64,000 bases of DNA from Frankiales bacterium. GTDB taxonomy: Bacteria > Actinomycetota > Actinomycetes > Mycobacteriales > Jatrophihabitantaceae. The notes under the pieces are model-generated. The model searched no databases, had not been told where the DNA came from, and saw only the letters and a program-made list of their open reading frames with translations. Every line of letters begins with the position of its first letter. The stretch's first letter is position 1. Made by a program: the position numbers and the translations under genes. The stretch is taken from positions 1-64,000 of the forward strand of contig JAOPUZ010000031.1 of the NCBI GenBank assembly GCA_025966315.1, in the 5' to 3' direction. Shown here in pieces: positions 8,253 through 17,322 of the stretch.

Positions 8253-9278
8253 TTGCTTATCTCACAGCGTCCGGCCCTGACCGAAGAGGTCATTGCGGAC
8301 AATCGCTCGAAGTTCGTCATCGAGCCGCTCGAGCCCGGCTTCGGCTACACCCTTGGCAACTCGCTCCGTCGTACGTTGCTCTCCTCGATTCCCGGCGCGG
8401 CCGTGACCAGCATCCGGATCGACGGCGTGCTGCACGAGTTCACGACGGTTGAGGGTGTCAAAGAAGATGTCACCGACCTGATCCTGAACCTGAAGGAACT
8501 CGTCGTGTCGTCCGAGTCCGACGAGCCCGTCGTCATGTACCTGCGCAAGCAGGGCCCGGGCGACGTCACCGCGGCCGACATTGCGCCGCCGACCGGCGTG
8601 GTCGTGCACAACCCGGATCTCAAGATCGCGACGATCAACAAAAAGGGCCGGCTCGAAATTGAGCTCGTCGTCGAACGCGGTCGCGGCTACGTGACCTCCG
8701 TTCAGAACAAGCAGCCCGGCCAGGAGATCGGCCGCATCCCAGTCGACTCGATCTATTCGCCGGTGCTGAAGGTGACCTACGCCGTCGAGGCCACGCGGGT
8801 CGAGCAACGTACCGACTTCGACCGCCTGGTCGTCGACGTCGAGACCAAGTCCTCGATCAGCCCGCGTGACGCCGTCGCGAGTGCCGGCCACACGCTGGTA
8901 GAGCTGTTCGGTCTGCTGCGCGAGCTGAACGAGGAGGCCGAAGGCATCGATGTCGGTCCCTCGCCGACCGAGGTCGCCGATATCGCGGCGTTCTCGATGC
9001 CGATCGAGGAACTCGATCTGACGGTGCGTTCGTACAACTGCTTGAAGCGCGAGGGCATCCACACCGTGGGTGAGCTCGTCGGTCGTAGCGAGGCGGACCT
9101 GCTCGACATCCGCAACTTCGGTTCCAAGTCGATCGACGAGGTGAAGGTCAAGCTGCACGGCCTGAACCTGGCGCTGAAGGACAGCCCGCCCGGATTCGAC
9201 CTCAACTCGGTGGTCGACTCCTACGGCTCGGACGAGTTCAACGACGACGCCGACTACGCCGAAACCGAAGAGCTCTAA
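8253..9278 (+). CDS. rpoA: DNA-directed RNA polymerase subunit alpha
   Basis: 341 residues with an N-terminal assembly domain ([40 protein letters not shown]) and a C-terminal DNA/activator-binding domain ([40 protein letters not shown]), joined by an acidic linker. It starts at TTG 8253, supported by AGAAGGAG 5-8 nt upstream and by the family's N-terminus (MLI-QRP). It ends with an acidic tail rich in Asp/Glu, common in actinobacterial alpha subunits. Confidence 0.99.
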   Translation: MLISQRPALTEEVIADNRSKFVIEPLEPGFGYTLGNSLRRTLLSSIPGAAVTSIRIDGVLHEFTTVEGVKEDVTDLILNLKELVVSSESDEPVVMYLRKQGPGDVTAADIAPPTGVVVHNPDLKIATINKKGRLEIELVVERGRGYVTSVQNKQPGQEIGRIPVDSIYSPVLKVTYAVEATRVEQRTDFDRLVVDVETKSSISPRDAVASAGHTLVELFGLLRELNEEAEGIDVGPSPTEVADIAAFSMPIEELDLTVRSYNCLKREGIHTVGELVGRSEADLLDIRNFGSKSIDEVKVKLHGLNLALKDSPPGFDLNSVVDSYGSDEFNDDADYAETEEL

Positions 9279-9417
9279 GCACGAACCCACGCCGGCACGC
9301 CGGTCGCGCGGCCCACCCGTCGCGCGGCTGGCGTCCAGCTGAGTACCAGTACCGAACAGCTACACATCGCTACGCATCTCCACGCGTCACTACGCGTCTC
9401 GACAGGGAGCACAAATA

Positions 9418-10047
9418 ATGCCCACGCCTACTAAGGGTCCGCGCCTCGGCGGCGGTCCGGCCCACGAACGACTGCTGCTCGCGAATCTCGCGACGGCACT
9501 GTTCGAACACGACCGGATTACCACCACCGAAGCCAAGGCCAAGCGGCTGCGCCCGCTCGCCGAGAAGCTGATCACGTTCGCCAAGCGAGGTGACTTGCAC
9601 GCGCGCCGTCAGGTGCTCGCCGTGATTCGCGACAAGGACGTGGTGCACAAGCTCTTCGCCGAGATCGGCCCGAAGTTCGCTGAGCGTCCGGGCGGTTACA
9701 CCCGGATCGTCAAGGTCAACCCCCGCAAGGGCGACAACGCGCCGATGGCGATCATCGAACTGGTCGAGGAACTTTCCGCGACCGCCCGCGTGGTACGTGA
9801 AGCCGAGCGCTCGCGTGGCACCACCTTTGCGCCGTCCAACGCACCGACCGGTCGCACCGCCGAGATCGCTGAGGACGCCGCCGCCGAATCGCCGACCGCG
9901 GCCGGTGTGGCTGCCGATGCGGCCGAATCCGCCGAGACTGACGCGGCCGACGTTCAGGTCGCCGGTGACGACACCGGCGATGACGAGGTCGTGGACGCCG
10001 GCCTCGACGTCATTGGTAGCGCGGACGACGAGGACGACAGCAAGTAG
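9418..10047 (+). CDS. rplQ: 50S ribosomal protein L17 with acidic extension
   Basis: Residues 1-120 are canonical L17 ([60 protein letters not shown]). L17 lies near the peptide exit tunnel. The protein continues to 209 residues with an Ala/Glu/Asp-rich, strongly acidic tail. Shorter acidic or Ala-rich L17 tails are known in actinobacteria; about 85 extra residues is at the long end. It closes the ribosomal operon, followed by a repeat array and a hairpin. Confidence 0.98.
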   Translation: MPTPTKGPRLGGGPAHERLLLANLATALFEHDRITTTEAKAKRLRPLAEKLITFAKRGDLHARRQVLAVIRDKDVVHKLFAEIGPKFAERPGGYTRIVKVNPRKGDNAPMAIIELVEELSATARVVREAERSRGTTFAPSNAPTGRTAEIAEDAAAESPTAAGVAADAAESAETDAADVQVAGDDTGDDEVVDAGLDVIGSADDEDDSK

Positions 10048-10086
10048 TTCGATCGTTTCACCCGGTCTGCCTGCAAGTCGTCACAT

Positions 10087-10131
10087 GCTTTCAGCGCTTT
10101 CCACGCTTTCCACGCTTTCCACGCTTTCGAG
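10087..10131 (+). repeat. Five tandem 9-bp repeats after rplQ
   Basis: Five copies of GCTTTCNNN: one GCTTTCAGC, three perfect GCTTTCCAC, one GCTTTCGAG. They are non-coding and lie directly before the terminator stem, which uses the end of the last copy. Confidence 0.92.
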
Positions 10132-10163
10132 GCCCGCCCGCTGCTCCATCGCGGCGGGCCTCG
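10128..10163 (+). terminator. Terminator of the infA-rplQ operon
   Basis: CGAGGCCCGCC (10128-10138) pairs perfectly with GGCGGGCCTCG (10153-10163) over a 14-nt loop. There is no U-tract, which is common for actinobacterial terminators. Confidence 0.7.
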
Positions 10164-10201
10164 AACGTTGCCGGGGGCCGCACGATCGATGGCGGACGGA
10201 T

Positions 10202-10276
10202 CGTTGTCGGGCCGCTCGTTGCCAGGCCGCGCGTTGTCGGGCCGCGCGTTGTCGGGCCGCGCGTTCTCGGGCCGCG
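10202..10276 (+). repeat. Five tandem 15-bp repeats before truA
   Basis: Five copies of a CGTTGTCGGGCCGCG-like unit (10202-10216, 10217-10231, 10232-10246, 10247-10261, 10262-10276). They end 15 nt before the chosen truA start. In the truA frame they would read LSGRA pentapeptides, but the ribosome-binding site lies after them, so I treat them as untranslated. Confidence 0.9.
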
Positions 10277-10290
10277 GAAAGGATCTGTTT

Positions 10291-11166
10291 GTGAACGACT
10301 CCGCGGATTTGGTGCGACTGCGCCTTGACATCGCCTATGACGGGACGGGCTTCTCCGGCTGGGCCACCCAGCCCGGCCGTCGCACGGTTCAAACTGAGAT
10401 CGAGACCGCCTTGCGTACCTTGTTCCGGTCACCGGAACTTCGGCTGGTGGTGGCCGGCAGAACTGACGCCGGGGTACACGCCGTCGGCCAGGTCGCCCAT
10501 TGCGACGTGGCTGCTGCCCGCTGGGCGTCCATCAGCAACGCGCCGTCCGGCAAGAGCGGATCGCGGGCAACGGGTCTGCCCGACCGCGGCCTGCGACGGC
10601 TGCGAGGTTTGCTTGCGCCCGACATCACCGTCTTCGGGCTGCAGCCAGCGCCGGCCGGTTTCGATGCCCGCTTCTCTGCCATCTGGCGTCGCTATCGTTA
10701 CCGGATCACCGACGCCGACTGGGGGGCGGATCCGTTGCGTCGCTATGACACGGCAGTCTGGCGGCATTCGTTGGACGCCGTGGGGATGGCCGCCGCCGCA
10801 GCAGGCCTGCTGGGCTTGAACGATTTCGCGGCGTTCTGCCGTCGCCGCGAAGGCGCCACCACGGTCCGCATCCTGCAAGAACTGAGCGTGGTGCGCTCGG
10901 CTGAACTCATCGAGATCACGGTGCGCGCCGACGCCTTCTGTCATTCCATGGTGCGCTCGCTGGTCGGCGCGTTGGCGGCGGTCGGCGACGGTACCGAGGA
11001 TCGATCCTGGCCGGCGTCGCTGTTGGCGCTGGCCATGCGAGCCGACGCGGTTACGGTGGCTCCGGCCCGGGGATTAACCCTGCTCGAGGTCGGTTACCCG
11101 GCCGATGATCAGCTCGCGGCCCGTGCGCGCGAAGCCCGGGCCGTGCGTCAGCCGATCAGCCAGTAA
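10291..11166 (+). CDS. truA: tRNA pseudouridine(38-40) synthase TruA
   Basis: 291 residues from GTG 10291 (GAAAGGA about 7 nt upstream). It isomerises uridines 38-40 in the anticodon arm of tRNA. The motif AGRTDAGVHAVGQVAHCD holds the catalytic Asp. RLRLDIAYDGTGFSGWATQP opens the fold, and FCHSMVRSLVGALAAVGDG is the conserved C-terminal helix. The frame is open upstream to 10168 through the LSGRA repeats; extension is unlikely because family N-termini start at the LRLDIAYDG strand. A position after rplQ is conserved in actinobacteria. Confidence 0.96.
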   Translation: MNDSADLVRLRLDIAYDGTGFSGWATQPGRRTVQTEIETALRTLFRSPELRLVVAGRTDAGVHAVGQVAHCDVAAARWASISNAPSGKSGSRATGLPDRGLRRLRGLLAPDITVFGLQPAPAGFDARFSAIWRRYRYRITDADWGADPLRRYDTAVWRHSLDAVGMAAAAAGLLGLNDFAAFCRRREGATTVRILQELSVVRSAELIEITVRADAFCHSMVRSLVGALAAVGDGTEDRSWPASLLALAMRADAVTVAPARGLTLLEVGYPADDQLAARAREARAVRQPISQ

Positions 11167-11211
11167 CCGCGCGAGGGACGTGCGTGGGCAGCACAGCTGC
11201 GCAACAATGCC

Positions 11212-12681
11212 GTGATGAGCAGTACGGGACAAGATCAAGCGCTCGGAGCCGCCCATATCTTTCATCAGTTGACGTCCTATAGCCCAGCCCGGGAATGGAC
11301 GGATCCGATTGACGACGAGCGGCTGGTCGCCGACCTCGAAGTGAACGACCTGTCGCGCTGGCCTTACTGGCACAAGCGATATGACGACGCGGCCGGCGCG
11401 GCGGTGGCACTAACGGTCGTTGCGCTGCCGCGCGATCTGCCGGCCACGGATGCGCCGGCGACGGTTGTGCTGGCCGGAACCGCGGGCGTCGAGGCCGCCC
11501 CGCTCGACCTGGCTGGACTGGCGCGGCTGCTCTTCCTGTCCGCGGGCGTCGTCCGTACCGGTGAGCGCCCGGGACGAACCATCTACTTTCGGGCGGCCGG
11601 CAGTGCCGGTGGCCGTTTCCCGCTGGAGGTCTACGTCGCCATCCCGGCGGGATCGGCGTTGCCGGCCGGGGTGCACTGGTATGACCCGGGCCAGCACGCC
11701 CTGCTCCAAATAGGCCCGCCGCCGGTTGGCTCGGCGCCTGCGCTGATCGTCACCGGTGTGCCGTGGCGAACTGGCTGGCGCTACCGCGAGCGCGGGCTTC
11801 GCCACATCTACTGGGACGCCGGAACCCTGCTCGCCCAGCAACTTGCGTTGGCCGACTCCGCGGGCCTGCCGGCACGGCTGTACACCCGGTTTCCCGACGC
11901 GGCCGCCACCGAGTTGGTTGGCGCCGACGGCGTGCACGAATTCCCGGTGGCCGTCGTGCAATTGGGTGCCGCCAACCCGGATCTAGTCGCGAGTGGCCCG
12001 GCCGTCGCCGGGCGAGTCGATGGTGATCCGCTGGAATTCCCGCTGGTCACCGCGACGCAGCACGCGGGCGACCTCGACCGCTGGGATGCGGACTGGCCGC
12101 GCGGGGCGGCAGTCGAGGCGGCCGATGGCGAGGAGCCGGTGGAGAGCGTCGTCCTGCGCCGCGGCTCGCAGCGCCGGATGGATCCGAACCGCAGCGTGCC
12201 GTTGTCTTTGTTGCAAAGCTCACTCGCGGCATCCCTGCGCGGAATCGAACTGCCGCACTACATCTTGGTGCACGCCGTAGACGGGCTGGCGGCCGGACTT
12301 TACCGTTGGCCGGATCTGGCTGAACCAGTCCGGGCCGGCGCCTTGCGGGAGGAGGCTTATCGCATCTGTCTGGATCAGGGCCTGGCGCGGGACGCGGCGT
12401 TCGTGGTCATCGGCGCCGCCGACATCTCCCGCCTCGGCGACCGGGACTACCGGGACGCTCAGCTCGCTTCGGGGCTGGTCGAGGGGCGGCTGCACCTGAT
12501 GGCGTACGCGATGGGAGCCAGCGCTACCGGCATGACGTTCCTCGACTCCGAGATCGCGGGTTTGCTCGGCGAGCCGCTGGACGGGCTGCTGTTCACCTGT
12601 GTCGGCGTCCCGGATTACCGCTCGACGGCTGGTGGCCCGCCTGGGGCGCCGGTTTCGGTGCAGAACATGGCGCCGCGCTGA
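11212..12681 (+). CDS. SagB/ThcOx-type nitroreductase-fold oxidoreductase, orphan
   Basis: 489 residues from GTG 11212 (ATG 11215 is an equal alternative). It looks like a double nitroreductase-fold protein of the SagB/ThcOx class. The N-terminal part has HIFHQLTSYSPAREW and an early FMN-fold region (LARLLFLSAGVVRTGERPGR). The C-terminal part has RRMDPNRSVPLSLLQSSLAA and the signature GRLHLMAYAMGASATGMTFL. SagB enzymes oxidise azolines in peptide natural products, normally beside a YcaO cyclodehydratase; none is encoded here, so the substrate is unknown. Family call fairly sure, function open. Confidence 0.8.
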   Translation: MMSSTGQDQALGAAHIFHQLTSYSPAREWTDPIDDERLVADLEVNDLSRWPYWHKRYDDAAGAAVALTVVALPRDLPATDAPATVVLAGTAGVEAAPLDLAGLARLLFLSAGVVRTGERPGRTIYFRAAGSAGGRFPLEVYVAIPAGSALPAGVHWYDPGQHALLQIGPPPVGSAPALIVTGVPWRTGWRYRERGLRHIYWDAGTLLAQQLALADSAGLPARLYTRFPDAAATELVGADGVHEFPVAVVQLGAANPDLVASGPAVAGRVDGDPLEFPLVTATQHAGDLDRWDADWPRGAAVEAADGEEPVESVVLRRGSQRRMDPNRSVPLSLLQSSLAASLRGIELPHYILVHAVDGLAAGLYRWPDLAEPVRAGALREEAYRICLDQGLARDAAFVVIGAADISRLGDRDYRDAQLASGLVEGRLHLMAYAMGASATGMTFLDSEIAGLLGEPLDGLLFTCVGVPDYRSTAGGPPGAPVSVQNMAPR

Positions 12682-12714
12682 CCGGCCGCTGGCTACTGCT
12701 CAATGCCTAATAGC

Positions 12715-12756
12715 AATGCCTAATGCCTAACGCCTAATGCCTAATGCCTAACGCCT
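12715..12756. repeat. Heptamer array with 21-bp higher-order period
   Basis: Six heptamers in the order AATGCCT, AATGCCT, AACGCCT, repeated twice, giving a perfect 21-bp duplication. Degenerate copies flank it (12702-12714 and 12757-12770). It lies between the convergent SagB-like and hydrolase genes; no coding role is seen. Confidence 0.92.
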
Positions 12757-12775
12757 AATGGGCTAATGGCCAGGC

Positions 12776-13366
12776 TCAGGCTAAGAACGCCAGGTTGTCG
12801 CGGCCGCACCAGTCGAGCACGGCCGGAAAGGTGCTGAAGCCGGTCTCGGGGGTGAGATGCCCGCCGTCCGGGATCACCGTCGCGGCCATCTTCAACGGCG
12901 CGCCGTAAACCAGTGCGATGCCGCCCGGACAGACCGGATCATCGACGCCACCGACTAGGACCGTCCCGTCTGCCGCTTTTCGGATCGCGTCCACGTCCAT
13001 CGGGATCGGTCCGAACGAACTCGCCTCGGCCGGCAGCTTGTCCGGGTGCGGCGGCGAGATCAACGCCACCCGCGCGGGGCGAGGCGAGTTGCCCGGGTTG
13101 AGCGCGTGATGTAACCACAGGACCGCGCCGAGCGAATAGCTCACTACATCGAAGCCGTCGTCCGGTAGGCCGGCCAACTCAGCGTTCAGCGCCGCCAACC
13201 AGGACTGCAGTTCAGGCTCCGGGACGCCGGGCAGCGCGGGATAGCGAACCTCGCGATTCGCGCCGGCCAATTCGCCGGAGAGCCAGTCGAGCCAGCTGTC
13301 GGGGTGCTTGCCGCCCCGCCCGTGCAGCAGGACGGTGGGCACGGTACGAGACGGTCGGCGCGGCAT
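12776..13366 (-). CDS. Serine hydrolase, RBBP9/YdeN family
   Basis: 196-residue single-domain alpha/beta hydrolase. Residues VPTVLLHGRGGKHPDSWLDW give strand 1 and the oxyanion region; VVSYSLGAVLWLHH holds the nucleophile Ser in an S-Y-S-L-G elbow; GGVDDPVCP gives the acid Asp; DGGHLTPETGF gives the His. The length and the early GxxGxxxxxW pattern match the RBBP9/YdeN group (DUF1234-like), whose natural substrates are mostly unknown. It is convergent with the SagB-like gene across a repeat array. Confidence 0.85.
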   Translation of the reverse strand: MPRRPSRTVPTVLLHGRGGKHPDSWLDWLSGELAGANREVRYPALPGVPEPELQSWLAALNAELAGLPDDGFDVVSYSLGAVLWLHHALNPGNSPRPARVALISPPHPDKLPAEASSFGPIPMDVDAIRKAADGTVLVGGVDDPVCPGGIALVYGAPLKMAATVIPDGGHLTPETGFSTFPAVLDWCGRDNLAFLA

Positions 13367-13449
13367 GAGGCGAGCGTAGCGGGGACGCGCGCAGCGGGAG
13401 CGAGGTCCGCGGCCTGCGCCCTCAGCGCACCAGCGTCAGCGCGCCAGCC

Positions 13450-14886
13450 TCAGAGCACCGCACCGGGATTGAGGATGCCCTGCGGATCCAGGGCATTCTT
13501 GATCCGATGGCTCAGTGCCATGACGTCCGGCCCCAGCTGGTCGGGCAGATGGCCCTTTTTCAACCGTCCGACGCCGTGCTCGCCGGTGATGGTGCCGCCC
13601 AGCGAGATCGCCAGCGTCATGATCTCGCCGAAGGCGGCCGACGCCCGCGCGACCGAGTCCGGGTCAGCGGCGTTGTAGACGATGATCGGATGGGTGTTGC
13701 CGTCCCCGGCGTGCGCGACGGTGGGAATCGCGACGCCGTTGCGCTCGCCGATCAACCGCACGCCCTCCAAGAGTTCAGGCAGCACCGGGATGGCGACGCC
13801 GACGTCTTCCAGCATCAGCGACCCCTTCCGCTCGATGGCCACGAACGCCGCCCGACGGGCCATGGCGAACGCCTCGCCCTCCTTGGGGTCGTCGGTGCTG
13901 AAGCTTTCGTAGGCGCCGGACTCAGCGCAGATCCGCTCGATCGTCGCAATCTCGGTCGCGGCGTTCTCGCCACCGACATCGGATTGGGCCAGCAACAGCG
14001 CGCCGGCATCCCGGTTCAAGCCCATCGACAGGTGATCCTCGACGGCGTTGATCGAGGCTTGATCCATCAACTCGAGCATGGCCGGCCGCACGCTACGGCT
14101 GATAGCCACCACGGCCCGAGCCGCTTCGAGCACTGAACCGAACATCGCCACCATCGTGGCCGGCGGCTGTTGGGCTGGCACCAGCCGCAGCACGGCCCGG
14201 GTGATGACGCCCAGCGTTCCCTCGCTGCCGACGAACAATTTGAGCAGCGACAAGCCGGCGACATCCTTTAGCCGCGGGCCGCCCAATCGAATCAGGGTGC
14301 CGTCGGCCAGGACCACGTCCATGCCCAGGACGTAATCGGTCGTCACGCCGTACTTCACGCAGCACAGGCCCCCGGCGTTGGTGGCGACGTTGCCGCCGAT
14401 CGAGCACATCTCGAACGAGGACGGATCCGGCGGGTACCAGAGGCCGTGTTCGCGGGCGGCCGCCTTCACTTCCGCGTTCAGCGCGCCGGGCTCGACGATT
14501 GCCACCCGGGTGTGCGGGTCGATGTTGATGGCGCGCATCCGGTCCAGGCTGATGACGATGCCGCCCTCGACCGCCGACGACCCACCGGACAGCCCACTGC
14601 CCGCGCCGCGGGGGACGACCGCGATGCGGCGTGAACTGGCCCAGCGGACGGCGGTGGCGACCTGTTCGGCGGTTCGGGGACGGACGACGGCGAGCGGTAC
14701 GCCGGCGTTGGGATCGCGCGCCCAATCCCAGCGGTAGTTGTCCATCAGCGTCGGGTCGGTGAGGACGATGTCGGGGTCGAGCAGCGCAGTGAGCTCGGTG
14801 GTCAGTTGGAGCGAGCTCAGCCGTGCTGCCGGGGTCGGCGGTGTGTTCGGAGTCGCCGATCCGAGTGTGCCGGTGAGGGAGGTCAT
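13450..14886 (-). CDS. FAD-linked 2-hydroxyacid dehydrogenase (GlcD-like)
   Basis: 478 residues of the vanillyl-alcohol-oxidase/GlcD superfamily. The FAD-binding PCMH domain is at about residues 60-240 (VVPRGAGSGLSGGSSAVEGG, SIGGNVATNAGGLCCVKYGV, LFVGSEGTLGVITRAVLRL). The C-terminal substrate domain has VAHAGDGNTHP and GTITGEHGVGRLKKGHL, the metal/substrate histidines and the conserved Arg/Lys region of D-lactate and glycolate dehydrogenases. It probably oxidises a 2-hydroxyacid and passes electrons to the respiratory chain. No separate GlcE/GlcF subunit is nearby, so a single-subunit enzyme is likely. It is divergent from the ABC-F gene, with 55 bp between starts. Confidence 0.9.
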   Translation of the reverse strand: MTSLTGTLGSATPNTPPTPAARLSSLQLTTELTALLDPDIVLTDPTLMDNYRWDWARDPNAGVPLAVVRPRTAEQVATAVRWASSRRIAVVPRGAGSGLSGGSSAVEGGIVISLDRMRAINIDPHTRVAIVEPGALNAEVKAAAREHGLWYPPDPSSFEMCSIGGNVATNAGGLCCVKYGVTTDYVLGMDVVLADGTLIRLGGPRLKDVAGLSLLKLFVGSEGTLGVITRAVLRLVPAQQPPATMVAMFGSVLEAARAVVAISRSVRPAMLELMDQASINAVEDHLSMGLNRDAGALLLAQSDVGGENAATEIATIERICAESGAYESFSTDDPKEGEAFAMARRAAFVAIERKGSLMLEDVGVAIPVLPELLEGVRLIGERNGVAIPTVAHAGDGNTHPIIVYNAADPDSVARASAAFGEIMTLAISLGGTITGEHGVGRLKKGHLPDQLGPDVMALSHRIKNALDPQGILNPGAVL

Positions 14887-14941
14887 GCAGCGATTGTGCC
14901 CAACAATTACCGACTTGCCACGTGTCGTCAGACTGTGTGGC

Positions 14942-16561
14942 GTGGGATACGTCGACGTGAGCGCGGTCAGCCATCAACTCAGCGACGGCCGGACGTTGCT
15001 GGACAGCGTGAATTTCCGCGTCTCCGACGGGGCGAAGGCTGCGCTCATCGGGGCCAACGGCGCCGGCAAGACGACCTTGTTGCGGTTGATAGCCGGCGAT
15101 CTGGCCATCCAATCGGGCTCGGTGGCGCGGGTTGGTGGACTGGGCGTGATGCGGCAGTTCATCGGTTCGGTGCGCGACGACACGACGGTCCAGGACTTCC
15201 TGGTGTCGCTGGCCGCCCTGGACGTCGTCCGGGTCTGGGCCGAACTCTCCGCGGCCGAACTGCTGATGATGGACGTGGACGACGAGAAATCGCAGCTGGC
15301 CTATGCCCATGCGTTGACGGCCTGGGGCGATGTCGGTGGCTATGACGCCGAAATCCTGTGGGACACGGTGACCGTGGCCGCGCTCGGGATCGGCTACGAG
15401 CAATGCAAGTACCGCGAGCTGTCGACGCTGTCCGGGGGCGAGCAGAAGCGACTGGCGTTGGAAGCCTTGCTGCGCGGGCCGGCCGAGGTGTTGCTGCTCG
15501 ACGAACCCGACAACTATTTGGACGTGCCGGGCAAGCAATGGCTGGAACAACGGCTGCAACAGACCCCCAAGACCGTGCTGTTCGTCAGCCACGATCGGGA
15601 ATTGCTGGCCAAGGTCGCCGACCGGATCGTGACGGTCGAAGGGGGCACCACCTGGGTACACGGGGGCGGTTTCGCGTCCTACCACGAGGCTCGCCACGAT
15701 CGTCATGAACGGATGGCCGAGCTGCGCCGCCGCTGGGAGGAGGAGCACGCCCGGCTGATCGAGCTCGTCCGCACCTTGCAGCAACAGGCCAAGATCTCGC
15801 CCGACATGGCCTCGCGGTACCGGGCGATGCAGACCAGGCTGGCCCGCTTCGAGGCCGACGGCCCGCCACCGGACCGGCCGGAGGAGCAGAACGTGACCAT
15901 GCGACTGCGCGGCGGCCGGACGGGCGTTCGGGCGGTCAGCTGCGAGCAGTTGGAACTAACCGGTCTGATGGAGCCGTTCTCGGTCGAGGTCTTCTACGGC
16001 GAGCGAGTGGCGGTGTTGGGTTCGAACGGCGCCGGAAAGTCACACTTCCTGCGGTTACTCGGTGGCGAGCAGGTGCGACACCATGGCGAATGGCGTCTCG
16101 GTGCCCGGGTGGTGCCGGGCCTGTTCGCCCAGACCCACAGTCACCCGGAGTGGCACGCCCGGACGCTCGTCGACCTGTTGTGGCACGGTGAGCCGGGTCG
16201 TCCCGGCGTGGATCGCGGTCGGGCGATGGCGTCGCTTCGTCGCTACGAGCTCAACCAACAAGGTGACCAGAATTTCGGCACGCTCTCGGGTGGGCAGCAG
16301 GCGCGCTTCCAGATCCTGTTGCTCGAATTGTCCGGAGCCACCCTGTTGCTGCTGGACGAACCGACCGACAACCTCGACGTGCTGTCCGCCGAGGCGCTGG
16401 AGGATGCGCTGGCCGAGTTCGACGGCACCGTGCTGTCGGTGACCCATGACCGTTGGTTTGCCCGTACCTTCGATCGATTCCTGGTGTTCGGGGCCGACGG
16501 CCGGGTGATCGAGTCGGCCGAGCCGATCTTCGACGCCGGCCGGGTTGCCCGTCCCCGCTGA
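14942..16561 (+). CDS. ABC-F family ATPase
   Basis: 539 residues with two soluble ATPase domains and no membrane segments, the ABC-F layout. First domain: GANGAGKT, LSGGEQKR, LLLDEPDNYLD. Second domain: GSNGAGKS, LSGGQQAR, LLLDEPTDNLD. The linker has an Arg/Glu-rich coiled coil (about residues 250-300) as in EttA/Uup. ABC-F proteins act on the ribosome E site, in elongation control or antibiotic protection; which one applies cannot be told here. I chose GTG 14942 because strand 1 (YVDVSAVSHQLSDG) begins right after it. Transcripts may be leaderless: CAGACT lies about 8 nt upstream. Confidence 0.93.
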   Translation: MGYVDVSAVSHQLSDGRTLLDSVNFRVSDGAKAALIGANGAGKTTLLRLIAGDLAIQSGSVARVGGLGVMRQFIGSVRDDTTVQDFLVSLAALDVVRVWAELSAAELLMMDVDDEKSQLAYAHALTAWGDVGGYDAEILWDTVTVAALGIGYEQCKYRELSTLSGGEQKRLALEALLRGPAEVLLLDEPDNYLDVPGKQWLEQRLQQTPKTVLFVSHDRELLAKVADRIVTVEGGTTWVHGGGFASYHEARHDRHERMAELRRRWEEEHARLIELVRTLQQQAKISPDMASRYRAMQTRLARFEADGPPPDRPEEQNVTMRLRGGRTGVRAVSCEQLELTGLMEPFSVEVFYGERVAVLGSNGAGKSHFLRLLGGEQVRHHGEWRLGARVVPGLFAQTHSHPEWHARTLVDLLWHGEPGRPGVDRGRAMASLRRYELNQQGDQNFGTLSGGQQARFQILLLELSGATLLLLDEPTDNLDVLSAEALEDALAEFDGTVLSVTHDRWFARTFDRFLVFGADGRVIESAEPIFDAGRVARPR

Positions 16562-16713
16562 CCCCGACCGCTGACCCCCAGAATGTCCTATCCAGACGGC
16601 GTCATGGGGTCGTGACGCTAGGACTTTCCGGGGTGGGCGGCGGGCGGGATTTCGCGATGCCCGCGGGTAGCCGGTATCGTGGGCGCGCTGACGTCCACGC
16701 GAGGTCAGCAAGT

Positions 16714-16740
16714 AACAAAGGCAACAAAGGCACTAAAGGC
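16714..16740 (+). repeat. Three tandem 9-bp repeats upstream of rplM
   Basis: AACAAAGGC, AACAAAGGC, ACTAAAGGC in direct tandem, about 120 bp before rplM. The 298-bp stretch 16562-16859 otherwise shows no gene; it must contain the rplM promoter, but I cannot fix the hexamers with confidence. Confidence 0.85.
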
Positions 16741-16859
16741 CATGCCTCGGGGTTGATCGGCGGGATTCCCTGCCGGGACCGCGGGGGCGACGGTTACCGA
16801 TGAGTTCACGCCATTGCGCGGACTGATCCACGTCGTGAAGACCGACGAAAGCGAGTGAC

Positions 16860-17300
16860 GTGTCTACGTATACGCCCAAGCCCGGTGAGATCGCCCGGGA
16901 CTGGCATGTGATCGACGCCAGCGAAATCGTGCTCGGCCGGCTCGCCAGCCAGGCCGCAATCCTGCTCCGCGGCAAGCACAAGCCGCAGTTCGCCCTGCAC
17001 GTTGACACCGGTGACTTCGTCGTCGTGATCAACGCCGAGAAGGTTGCCGTCGCGGCATCGAAGTTGGGCGAGTTCCGGTACCGCCACTCCGGGTACCCGG
17101 GTGGGCTGTCCAAGCGGACCGTCGGCGAGCTGCTCGAGACCAAGCCGGAGCGTCTCGTCGAACTGGCCGTCAAGGGCATGCTGCCCAAGAACACCCTCGG
17201 TCGGGCCCAGCTCAAGAAGCTCAAGGTCTATGCCGGTCCGGAGCACCCGCACAGCGCGCAGAAGCCGCAGCCCTTCGAAATCAAGCAGGTCGCGCAGTAG
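16860..17300 (+). CDS. rplM: 50S ribosomal protein L13
   Basis: 146 residues from GTG 16860: [48 protein letters not shown] and the [13 protein letters not shown] signature. An early assembly protein of the 50S subunit. GAAAGCGAG before the start may serve as ribosome-binding site. rplM-rpsI is a universal pair; rpsI starts 22 nt later. Confidence 0.99.
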   Translation: MSTYTPKPGEIARDWHVIDASEIVLGRLASQAAILLRGKHKPQFALHVDTGDFVVVINAEKVAVAASKLGEFRYRHSGYPGGLSKRTVGELLETKPERLVELAVKGMLPKNTLGRAQLKKLKVYAGPEHPHSAQKPQPFEIKQVAQ

Positions 17301-17322
17301 CGCGGGCATAGGAGACATGGAA

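Noticed and set aside
8262-9290. A 342-residue open frame antisense to rpoA
   Set aside because: rpoA is unambiguous; the antisense frame is a mirror of its codon pattern.
10168-10290. N-terminal extension of TruA through the LSGRA repeats
   Set aside because: The ribosome-binding site and family N-terminus point to GTG 10291.
14093-15784. A 563-residue open frame on the minus strand across the GlcD-like and ABC-F genes
   Set aside because: It lies antisense to two well-supported genes with clear motifs and is Arg/Gly/Pro-rich, a GC-skew artefact of high-GC coding sequence.
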